Source: an uncultured Oscillospiraceae bacterium
Lineage (GTDB): Bacteria; Bacillota; Clostridia; Oscillospirales; Ruminococcaceae
Reading direction: 5' to 3'
Assembly (NCBI GenBank): GCA_934513685.1
Contig: CAKSWY010000018.1
Span: 1-54,695 of the forward strand
Length of the DNA: 54,695 nucleotides
The notes beneath the pieces are model-generated. The model was not told where the DNA came from. It did not search any database and saw only the letters and a list, made by a program, of their open reading frames with translations. Below, in pieces: positions 1 through 7,391 of the stretch. The stretch's first letter is position 1; the number at the start of each line of letters is the position of its first letter. The translations under genes were made by a program, and so were the position numbers.

Positions 1-1692
1 CACGTTGAACTCCTCGCTGCCCTGGCGGCCTTCAGCCATACCGTACTCCACAAAGTGCTGGATGGCCATGTAGTCGTCGCCCTTCACCCAATCCCGGATG
101 TCCTGGCAATGGTCGATGTAATAATCAAAATCGTACACGTTGCCGTAGTCGTGCTTGTTGTAGCGGGTCAGGCGGCAGTAGGTCTTGGCGTCCCGGCCCT
201 CGGCCTTGCCGTGGTCCTTGTAGTGGATGTAATAGGGCTTCAGGTCATTGCCCAGCCAGTCCATCAGGTCGTAGTACCGGGCGCGGTAACTGCGCACATC
301 AAACTCCTCGCAGGCCTGCCGGCCCTCGGCCATGCCATGGTTGAGAAAATGCTCCATGGCCTGCTGGCGGCTGTAACCGGCCAGATCTGAGTTGTGGCTG
401 ATGTAGTATTCGTAGTTGTACACCGGGGCGTACTCAGCCTCAAGCTCTTCCAGACTGGGGGCGGCGGGCTGATTGTCCTTGCCGCTCAGGCTGCCGTACC
501 AATAGTCCATGTCCACGTTGCCGCTCACGCCGCTCACCGAGCCATCGCTGGCGTACTGCCACATCTCATAGCGGCCGCCGTAGCTGCAGCTGGAGCGCCA
601 CTCTGCCACCCAGCGGTACCAGTTTTCAAACACCGAGTCGGTCAGGTAGTTGTCCCACCAGCTGCGGCTGGCGTAAACGCCCACCTCGTAGCCCGCATTG
701 CTCACAATGCCCGCAAAGGTGTGGGCCAGGTCGGCCAGGCCGTCATTGCCCAGAGACAGCTGCCGGTTCTCTTCCAGATCGTAGAACACCGGCAGGGTGG
801 GGCTATGGCCCTTCAGCAGGCGCACCGCGTGCCGGCCCTCGCTGGCCGCCTGGCTGGTGCTGGTTGCATAGGAATACAGATACACGCCGTAGGGGATGCC
901 CAGCTTTTCGCACTGGGAGACGTTGCGCTCCCACTGGGAGTCGTCCTGGTCGGTCTCGTCGTCGCCGTAGCCGCAGCGGATGACCGCAAACTCCACGCCC
1001 GCGTTCTTCACGGCATTCCAGTCAATGGTGCCCTGGTGGCGGCTCACGTCAATGCCCCAGTGCCCGTTGGCCGAGAAGGTGCTCACCCCGTCCGGCAGGC
1101 TCAGGGTGGCCGCGCCGTTGTCCTCCGCGTCCACCCGGCGGCCGTTCTGGTAGCGCCAGCTGTTTTCCAGGCCGGTCTGGGGCAGCTGGTCCAGCCAGCC
1201 CTCCCGGGCGGCCTCGTAGGCCATGCGCATATCCTCCACGGCGGCCTGTGCATCGGCCAGCCGGGCGAACAGCCCGGTCAGCTCCTCGTCCCCGGCTTCG
1301 TCCGCGCTCATGGGGGCCACCGCCAGCGCCTCGATCTCCTGGGCCGTCTGGTCCAGCTCATCCTCGCTCAGGGCCGCCATGTCCCGCGTGTTCGCCAGCA
1401 GGGTGCGGATGGTCTCCTTCAGTTCCTCACCCTGGGGCAGGGCCGCGGGGTCAATCTCCGGTTCCCCCGCCGGCTCCTCCTGTTCCTCCGGTTCCAGGGC
1501 GGCTTCCTCCTCCGTCTGGGGTTCCTCGCCGGGCAGGTCGGCCGATGCCGCCTCGCCCTCCTGCTGCACCACAACGGCCTGGGTCGGCTCGTCCTGTGCA
1601 AACGTCACCACCGGGAAGGCCCCTGCCACCGCAGCCACCGCAAACACGGTGCTCAGCAGCATCGCCAGCCCCTTTTTCCCTCTGTTCAGCAT
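1..1692 (-). CDS. GH25 lysozyme, secreted, with C-terminal repeats (3' end outside window)
   Basis: Partial gene: it reads from ATG at 1692 to the window edge with no stop (564 codons seen). AAGGAG lies 8 nt before the ATG. Residues 1-32 form a signal peptide; about 35-200 is an acidic E/P/A-rich linker. A GH25 (N-acetylmuramidase) domain spans about 208-396, opening with GIDVSRHQGTIDW and carrying the FYDLEE segment, which hold the Asp and Asp-x-Glu expected at the active site. From about residue 425 come at least three units of roughly 40-50 residues built on YY-x2-H-x2-D ... HF-x3-GMAEGR ... F-x-V; the last is cut by the edge. Family knowledge: GH25 enzymes cut the MurNAc-GlcNAc bond of peptidoglycan. 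The repeats probably bind cell wall (inference). It follows the surface-polysaccharide operon on the same strand but has its own promoter. Confidence 0.88.
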   Translation of the reverse strand, partial: MLNRGKKGLAMLLSTVFAVAAVAGAFPVVTFAQDEPTQAVVVQQEGEAASADLPGEEPQTEEEAALEPEEQEEPAGEPEIDPAALPQGEELKETIRTLLANTRDMAALSEDELDQTAQEIEALAVAPMSADEAGDEELTGLFARLADAQAAVEDMRMAYEAAREGWLDQLPQTGLENSWRYQNGRRVDAEDNGAATLSLPDGVSTFSANGHWGIDVSRHQGTIDWNAVKNAGVEFAVIRCGYGDDETDQDDSQWERNVSQCEKLGIPYGVYLYSYATSTSQAASEGRHAVRLLKGHSPTLPVFYDLEENRQLSLGNDGLADLAHTFAGIVSNAGYEVGVYASRSWWDNYLTDSVFENWYRWVAEWRSSCSYGGRYEMWQYASDGSVSGVSGNVDMDYWYGSLSGKDNQPAAPSLEELEAEYAPVYNYEYYISHNSDLAGYSRQQAMEHFLNHGMAEGRQACEEFDVRSYRARYYDLMDWLGNDLKPYYIHYKDHGKAEGRDAKTYCRLTRYNKHDYGNVYDFDYYIDHCQDIRDWVKGDDYMAIQHFVEYGMAEGRQGSEEFNV

Positions 1693-1811
1693 GATCGTTT
1701 TCTCCTTGGTCTGTAACATCCCCGCACCGGCCCAAACGCAGGCGGAGCGCGCCCTCACGCGCCCCGGCCGGGCCGGGTTCTGCGCACACTGCGCCAGATT
1801 AAAACAGTCTA

Positions 1812-1840
1812 ATAATACCGCATTTCACCGTGTGTTTCAA
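1812..1840 (-). promoter_or_regulatory. sigma-A-type promoter of the lysozyme gene
   Basis: On the minus strand TTGAAA (1835-1840) and TATTAT (1812-1817) are 17 bp apart, about 115 nt before the lysozyme start. The 1693-2000 interval otherwise holds only a stem of AGGGG...CCCCT type near 1942-1982 without a T-run, so a terminator for the flippase gene is uncertain. Confidence 0.6.
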
Positions 1841-2000
1841 TGAAATTGGTCAATTTTAACTCTCTTGCGCCCGATTTTTATCCCTATGCACAGCAATTCT
1901 CTGCATCCTGCGTGCGGAATTGTTTTCCCTGCCCGCAAAGCAGGGGGCACACCGCCCGCCGTGCAGGCTGTGTTCCCCCTGAAAAGACAATATTTGCCGG

Positions 2001-3233
2001 TCACCGGGCCGCAAACTGGGCTTTGGCTGCCCGCAGCAGCCCCGCCAGCAGGCAGGCCGCCTGCACGCCGAAGCCCGCCAGCGTGGCAAAGGCCGCGCCC
2101 CACAGGTCAAAGGCCCGGATGAGCGGTGCGCTCACCGCAAGGGCGGCGGCCAGCCCCGCCAGGTTGCCCAGAATCAGGCAGCGCATCCCCCGGGCGATGG
2201 TGAGCAGGTTGCACAGCACCGTGACCAGCACCGTGCACACCGCGCAGGCCACCAGCGGCACCAGCAGCCCGGTGTAATCCAGAATTTCCGGCGTACTGGG
2301 GTACAAAAAGCCGAGGCCCCAGCGCCCCAGCACCAGCACGCCCGCCGTGCCCGCAGCCCACAGCGCCGCCAGGCACAGCCCCAGCATCCGCAGGGCCTTG
2401 AAATAGCCCGCTCCGTCCCGGCCGTTCCACAGGCGGGAGAAGGTGGTGATGAAGGGCACGAACAGATACACCGCCGCCACCTGAAGCATCATCACGGGCA
2501 GGAACACGTTGGCGAAGTAGCTGAGCATCACCTCGCCCAGAATGCGCTCGCAGAAGTAGCGGGGGGCCGAGCCCACCGCCGTGTTCAGGCTGGCGTAGGC
2601 CGCCAGGGGCAGGCACTCCCACAAAAGGGCGGGCACGCTTTTGCCGCCGGTGCGGCCAAGGTCGGCCCGGCGCCGGGCCAGCGGCACGTCCACCAGCACC
2701 ACGTAGCCCAGGTTCAGCGCCAGCAGCACCGCCAGCGTGATCACCAGATCTTTGGTGAGCAGCAGGCCGCCCACCACCGCCCCGGCGGTGAACCCCCCGC
2801 GCACGCCGAAGCTGATGCCCACAATGTCCATGCGCTCGGCCTTCTGCAAAAAGCCGTGCCACACGTCCGAGGCGCTCTCCACCAGGCGGTAGCCGGTGTA
2901 CAGGAAGATGACCCACCGCTGCCGGGCGGTGTAGGCATTGACGAAGGCAAAGCCCATGCAGGCCGCCCAGGCCAGCGCCACCGTCACAAACCGGCTGACA
3001 AGGTAGGTGCGGTCGGTGTATTTGCCCGCCTCGTCCGACACCTGAAATGTGCGCATACCGTAGCTGGCAAAGCTCAGGCCCACGTTGGCAATGGTCATGG
3101 CCGTGGCCAGCAGGCCGTTGGCCGCCGCTCCGGCCAGCGCCGTCACCAGCAGGTTCATGGCCGCCTGGCACACGTAGAACAGCAGACTGCCCGCCGTGTT
3201 GAACACAAGGTTTCTTCTCAGTTGGCTGTTCAT
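2001..3233 (-). CDS. polysaccharide flippase, Wzx/MATE-like (MOP superfamily)
   Basis: 410 residues, almost entirely hydrophobic, with about 11-12 predicted membrane segments; it opens MNSQLRRNLVFNTAGSLLFY, the typical short basic tail and first helix of Wzx-type flippases. Such proteins move lipid-linked saccharide units across the membrane. The ATG overlaps the stop of the upstream surface-carbohydrate gene by 4 nt (ATGA), so the two are translationally coupled. It is the last gene of the four-gene operon that starts at 7120. The exact substrate cannot be told from sequence. The length is slightly below a usual 14-helix Wzx. Confidence 0.8.
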   Translation of the reverse strand: MNSQLRRNLVFNTAGSLLFYVCQAAMNLLVTALAGAAANGLLATAMTIANVGLSFASYGMRTFQVSDEAGKYTDRTYLVSRFVTVALAWAACMGFAFVNAYTARQRWVIFLYTGYRLVESASDVWHGFLQKAERMDIVGISFGVRGGFTAGAVVGGLLLTKDLVITLAVLLALNLGYVVLVDVPLARRRADLGRTGGKSVPALLWECLPLAAYASLNTAVGSAPRYFCERILGEVMLSYFANVFLPVMMLQVAAVYLFVPFITTFSRLWNGRDGAGYFKALRMLGLCLAALWAAGTAGVLVLGRWGLGFLYPSTPEILDYTGLLVPLVACAVCTVLVTVLCNLLTIARGMRCLILGNLAGLAAALAVSAPLIRAFDLWGAAFATLAGFGVQAACLLAGLLRAAKAQFAAR

Positions 3234-4555
3234 TCCCGCTCTCCCTTCACAAAGGGCCGGATGCGCTCCTCCATGCGGCGTGCCTCGGCGCGGGGCACAT
3301 AGGCCTTTTCCACATAGCCGTAGATGCGCTGGGCAAAGTCCGCCAGACCCTTATGGAAGAAGAACACCTTTTTCGGCTCCAGCCGGAAGAAGAACAGGAT
3401 GTGCACCCCCCACAGGGCAAAGAATTTCAGCCAGTTGAAGTGGGGGGTAAAGCCCTCGCCCATGGGCTTGTCCCGGGGCGGCTCTTTGTACACCTGCTCC
3501 AGCAGGTCGGCCATGCGCAGGTAGGCCGGGCGGGGGCTGGGGTCAAAGTAGCCCTCGATGACCTCCTTCGCAATGGGGAAGGGCGGGTTCTCCTGGGCCA
3601 TGGCCCGGTCGAACTGCTCGTAGTTGGTCACATAGTCGGCCCCGGCGTAGATGACCGGGTCGTACTCGTGCTCAATGGGCACCGGCCGCAGAATGTGGCA
3701 GCTCTTGCCCGCCATGTACACCTCGGCGATGGCGGTGCTCATCCAGATGGAGATGGAGTCTGCCGCCACGATCCACTCCTTCACGCTGCCCGCGAAGATC
3801 ACATGGAAGTTGGGCCGCTTCTTGGCCAACGCGTCCAGATGGGGGCTGTTCCACTCGCTGGGGTGGCGGCGGTACACCAGCTCCACCTCCGGGTGCTCGC
3901 CCAGATACCGGTCGAACCAGCGCAGGGTCTCGTCCATGCTCACCCGGTTGGTGCGGGCAAAGCCGGTAAAGTCGGTGCCCGCCATGCGGCTCAGCTCGGC
4001 CACTTCCTGATCGGTCATGCTGGCGTAGCCGAAGCTGGAAATGTACAGGTGCAGCTGCTTGTCCGGGTCCAGCCCGAACTCCCGGCACAGGGCAGCCTTA
4101 TCCTTGAAGTAACCGTGGAACTCCGGGCGCAGAAAGTCCATCATCACCGCGCCGGTCACGGGGCAGTTCTTCTCCTCCATACCGTGGGCTTCCAGCCGGC
4201 GGGCGGTTTTCTGGCCCCAGCAGGTCTGCACGCACTTTTTGGCGTTGCCGTTCATGTTGAACCAGTCGCCCTCCTCCTGAGTGTCCGAGAGCATCTGCTC
4301 CCAGTGGAGGTTCACGATCCGGTCGCACCGGCCGATGTTGTTGTATACGTGGCTGTTGATGGCCTCGTTGTCGTACATGCAGCTGGCCACCAGCACTTTG
4401 GGCTTCTTCCAGGTGAAATAGCCCAGCTTCTTGCGGTCCAGCAGCTGGCGGATCTCAGCGGTGTAGCCCCGCCGCTCCAGTTCCAGCTTCAGCAAAAGGT
4501 CGCTCTCGTACTCCCGCACGGTGTGCTCGTATAAAATCAGAAAGTCCAGGCCCAT
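3230..4555 (-). CDS. surface carbohydrate biosynthesis protein (glycosyl-/glycerophosphotransferase-like)
   Basis: 441 residues, soluble, no signal peptide. ATG at 4555 follows AAAGGAGG. The N-terminus (GLDFLILYEHTVREYESDLLLK) and the middle section (YRRHPSEWNSP, then IVAADSISIWMSTAIAEVYMAGK) look like the GT-B-like fold of surface-polysaccharide and CDP-glycerol transferase proteins, where the H-P-x-E/D and D-S/T-S-I...EA motifs sit in the nucleotide-sugar half. I infer a role in building or transferring a surface glycan unit. It is flanked by an SGNH partner of an O-acyltransferase and a flippase, which supports capsule or cell-wall glycan work. Substrate unknown. Confidence 0.65.
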   Translation of the reverse strand: MGLDFLILYEHTVREYESDLLLKLELERRGYTAEIRQLLDRKKLGYFTWKKPKVLVASCMYDNEAINSHVYNNIGRCDRIVNLHWEQMLSDTQEEGDWFNMNGNAKKCVQTCWGQKTARRLEAHGMEEKNCPVTGAVMMDFLRPEFHGYFKDKAALCREFGLDPDKQLHLYISSFGYASMTDQEVAELSRMAGTDFTGFARTNRVSMDETLRWFDRYLGEHPEVELVYRRHPSEWNSPHLDALAKKRPNFHVIFAGSVKEWIVAADSISIWMSTAIAEVYMAGKSCHILRPVPIEHEYDPVIYAGADYVTNYEQFDRAMAQENPPFPIAKEVIEGYFDPSPRPAYLRMADLLEQVYKEPPRDKPMGEGFTPHFNWLKFFALWGVHILFFFRLEPKKVFFFHKGLADFAQRIYGYVEKAYVPRAEARRMEERIRPFVKGERE

Positions 4556-4597
4556 GGGGCGCCTCCTTTTCCGGGGTGTTTGTAACGGCCGGCCCGC

Positions 4598-5551
4598 TTA
4601 CCGCAGCGCGGCAAACAGGGTCTCGGTCCACTGGGGCAGGCCGTAGCGGGTGTCCAGATGGAAGCCGTCGTAGAATTGGGTGTCCTCGTCATAGGCCGGG
4701 CGGTCCGTCCACTCATAGTCCAGCAGGGCAAAGCCGTGGGCGTCGGCCGCCGCGCGCAGGGCGGGCAGCACCGTGCCGGTCATTTCCCCGGCAATGCCCA
4801 GCGGCTGGCACACCTGGGTCAGCACCGTGTCCGCCATGGGGGGTAGCACCACGGTCAGCTTCACGCCCCGGGCGGCGCATTCGTCCGCCAGGGCATACAG
4901 CCGCTCCAGCTGGGCGGTGTTCACAGCCCAGTCCCGGCAGCGGGGCAGAATCGCCTGGGGGTACACCGCCAGCGTGCGGTGCACCGGGTACACCGTGCCG
5001 GTGGCCGGGTCGGTGTAGTCGGCGGGGTACTGCCAGTCGCCGGTTTCGCCCGCGCCGCCGCTCTGCACGCCCTGCAGCCGCTCGGAGAGGGCGGTGAGCA
5101 TGTTCACGTTGTATTCCAGATTGAACAGGTACGCAAAGGGGTTGGCCAGCGTTTTTTCCAGTGTGGCCATCCGGTCGGCGTTGTAGCTTTTGTTCAGGGT
5201 GTAGAAGGAAAGTCCGTACACCACTTCCTCAAGGTCCGGGTTTTCCTTCAGCACCCACTCCAGCAGGTCGTTGTTCTCCTTCAGCGAAGCCCCGCCGAAG
5301 GCCAGGCTCTGCCAGGTTTTGCCGCTGGCCTGCCCGGCCAGGTCCAGATCAAAATGAGCCAGGCGGGAATCGCCGATGATGACGCGGCTGCCCTTTTCCC
5401 GCTGGAACGTCTTTAAGCGGCTGATGGAGGATTCACTGTCCGTCACTTTGTGCAGGCCGAAGTAGTTGTTCGGCTCAAAGGCGATGAACACCGCGAAGTA
5501 CGCCGCCACCGGGACGAGCAGCAGCGCCAGCTTTTTTAAAATGTTGCGCAT
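4598..5551 (-). CDS. SGNH-hydrolase-like partner of MBOAT acyltransferase (AlgJ/DltD-like)
   Basis: 317 residues. One N-terminal membrane anchor (about 7-25) puts the rest outside the cell. The catalytic block GDSRLAHFD carries the nucleophile Ser62; a C-terminal DGFHLD block supplies Asp295/His298, as in SGNH esterases and the AlgJ/AlgX/DltD acyl-transfer partners. ATG at 5551 follows AAGGAGGG and sits 12 nt after the MBOAT stop. Family knowledge: such proteins pass acyl groups, delivered across the membrane by an MBOAT protein, on to a surface polymer. The adjacent MBOAT gene makes this the likely role. Acyl group and acceptor are not known. Confidence 0.75.
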   Translation of the reverse strand: MRNILKKLALLLVPVAAYFAVFIAFEPNNYFGLHKVTDSESSISRLKTFQREKGSRVIIGDSRLAHFDLDLAGQASGKTWQSLAFGGASLKENNDLLEWVLKENPDLEEVVYGLSFYTLNKSYNADRMATLEKTLANPFAYLFNLEYNVNMLTALSERLQGVQSGGAGETGDWQYPADYTDPATGTVYPVHRTLAVYPQAILPRCRDWAVNTAQLERLYALADECAARGVKLTVVLPPMADTVLTQVCQPLGIAGEMTGTVLPALRAAADAHGFALLDYEWTDRPAYDEDTQFYDGFHLDTRYGLPQWTETLFAALR

Positions 5552-5563
5552 GGCTCTCCCTCC

Positions 5564-7120
5564 TTAAAATCCGCCGTAGGCAAAGCTGCCGCCGCCGAAG
5601 CCGCCGCTCTGCATCACCAGCCCCGCAAAGCAGCACAGGGTCAGCAGGTAATACAGCGCCCAGCGCACCCGGGGCTTCTGGGCCTTGAGCACCAGCTCTT
5701 CGCCCTTGTTTTTGAACGAGAAGGCCCGCAGCCAGTCCAGCCGAAGGGCCACCACAAAGCAGAAGGCCACAAAGGCAAACCAGGCCAGCACCATCCGGTC
5801 GTCGGCATAAAAACCGGCCCGCACGGCGGCCCAGCTCTCCGCCGCAAAGCGGGAAAGGCTCAGCCCGCGGCCGTACCCCCGCAGAATGGCAAAGGCTTCG
5901 CCCACGCCGTACTGCCCGCCGGCGGGCTGGCCCACTGCGCTGCCCATGGCAAAGAACACCATGCTCAGGTTCCACAGCACGAACACGCCCAGACGTTTGG
6001 CCCACAGCACCCGGGCCGGGGCCTTCTTTTTGGGCTTGCCCAGATGCTTGTGCAGCAGCTCTTCGCCCACCCGGTACAGCGCCTGCAGCAGGCCCCACAC
6101 CACAAAGGGCAGGGTGCTGCCGTGCCAGAAGCCGGACACAAAGAACACACAGAACACACAGAACAGCGGCGAAAACCGGCTGATCTTCCGCCCGATGAGG
6201 GGCAGCTTCGAGGCGTCGGCCCACACCAGCGGGGTGAACAGATAGTCCTGCAGCCAGGAAGAGAGGCTGATGTGCCAGCGGTTCCAGAAGCCGGAGAAGT
6301 TGGTGGCAAAAAAGGGCGTTTTGAAGTTTTCGGGAATGTCCAGCCCCAGCAGCAGGGCGCTGGCCCGGGCCATCTCCGAATAACCCGCAAAGTCAAAGTA
6401 TAAATAGAAGGTGTAGGCCAGCGTGGCCGCCAGCAGGCTCAGCCCGCCGTGGCCGGGAATGTCCCCGAATACCTGGCTGGCGTAGGTGTACAGGGGGTCG
6501 GCCACCGCCACCTTGCGGAACAGGCCCAGCGCAAACAGCTGCAGGGCCGTCACCGTGCGGGCCGCGTCAAACCGGTGCTCCTGCCGAAGCTGGGGCAGCA
6601 GGGTGCGGGCGCGGCAGATGGGCCCGGCGGTGATTGTGCCGAAAAAGCACAGAAACGCCGTCAGGTTCAGGGGGCTTTCCTCGGCGGGCATATCGCCCCG
6701 GCCCACGTCCACCAGATAGCTGATGGCCGCAAAGGTGTAAAAGCTCACGCCCAGCGGGAAGGGCAGCTTGTGCAGCACCCCCGGCGCAAACACCGGCACA
6801 AAGAAATTGAAGTACTTGAACACCGCCAGCATGGCCAGCAGGCCGCACACGCCCACGGCCACCAGCCGGCCCCGGCGGGGGGGCTGCGCCGCCTGAATGG
6901 CCCGGCCCAGCGCCCAGCAGAACAGGCTGACGGCCACCAGCAGCACCATGGGCAGCAGCTGCCAGCCCAGGCCCCAGCTTTGTGCAGTGGGGCGGTTGCA
7001 CCAGTAAAACCACAGGCTGGCCGCCAGCAGCACGCCGGGCTGGACCTTTTTGGGCGCCTTCAGATAGCACACCGCCGCCACCGGCAGGAAGGCAAAATAA
7101 GAAAGGTTGTGAAAACTCAA
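5564..7120 (-). CDS. MBOAT family O-acyltransferase (AlgI/DltB-like)
   Basis: 518 residues, polytopic membrane protein. The MBOAT core is clear: FSGFWNRWHISLSSWLQDYL around residue 280, then SGFWHG with the invariant His at about 333, the residue that is essential in AlgI and DltB. The start is a TTG at 7118-7120 with GGAG 8 nt before it; no better ATG is available. First gene of the operon with the SGNH partner, surface-carbohydrate protein and flippase. The expected job is moving an acyl (often acetyl) group across the membrane for modification of an exported glycan. DltB is an alternative reading, but no dltA/dltC is nearby, so AlgI-like is preferred. Confidence 0.87.
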   Translation of the reverse strand: MSFHNLSYFAFLPVAAVCYLKAPKKVQPGVLLAASLWFYWCNRPTAQSWGLGWQLLPMVLLVAVSLFCWALGRAIQAAQPPRRGRLVAVGVCGLLAMLAVFKYFNFFVPVFAPGVLHKLPFPLGVSFYTFAAISYLVDVGRGDMPAEESPLNLTAFLCFFGTITAGPICRARTLLPQLRQEHRFDAARTVTALQLFALGLFRKVAVADPLYTYASQVFGDIPGHGGLSLLAATLAYTFYLYFDFAGYSEMARASALLLGLDIPENFKTPFFATNFSGFWNRWHISLSSWLQDYLFTPLVWADASKLPLIGRKISRFSPLFCVFCVFFVSGFWHGSTLPFVVWGLLQALYRVGEELLHKHLGKPKKKAPARVLWAKRLGVFVLWNLSMVFFAMGSAVGQPAGGQYGVGEAFAILRGYGRGLSLSRFAAESWAAVRAGFYADDRMVLAWFAFVAFCFVVALRLDWLRAFSFKNKGEELVLKAQKPRVRWALYYLLTLCCFAGLVMQSGGFGGGSFAYGGF

Positions 7121-7201
7121 CGCAAAAGCTCCTTATGGATCCGTTCCCTCGGGGGCATCGTGCGGCCCGGCCGCAGCACCCCGCAAAAAGAAAGACATAT
7201 T

Positions 7202-7236
7202 TCGTATATTATACGATTATAAACGGGGAAAGTAAA
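7202..7236 (-). promoter_or_regulatory. promoter of the O-acylation operon, with palindrome over the -10 box
   Basis: Minus-strand TTTACT (7231-7236), 17 bp, TATAAT (7208-7213). A perfect 15-bp inverted repeat with one central base (TCGTATA-T-TATACGA, 7202-7216) overlaps the -10 box and may be an operator. The untranslated leader to the TTG start is about 80 nt. Confidence 0.6.
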
Positions 7237-7347
7237 GGCGGCAGGGCGTTCTTTGGGGGCCGCCGCGGCGGGGAGGGGAAGGCTTTGTGTTCCCCCCGCG
7301 GCATCCTGGCTTTCCAGCCGCCCCCCAAAAGTCCTCTTCCCACCCAT

Positions 7348-7355
7348 GCTATAAT
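7348..7355 (+). promoter_or_regulatory. extended -10 promoter of the amidase gene
   Basis: TGCTATAAT is an extended -10 (TGn plus TATAAT at 7350-7355). No good -35 box is visible, which fits the extended type. The gene start is 37 nt downstream. Confidence 0.45.
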
Positions 7356-7391
7356 AGCGGTAATAGCCCAAACCACCCCAAGGAGGCCTCC

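Noticed and set aside
55..1716. Plus-strand frames over the lysozyme region
   Set aside because: The true gene is on the minus strand and has no stop because the window cuts it; its GH25 motifs are unambiguous.
5564..7120. Teichoic-acid D-alanylation (dltB)
   Set aside because: No dltA or dltC next to it, and the neighbours are a flippase and a surface-carbohydrate protein, which fits AlgI-type O-acylation better.
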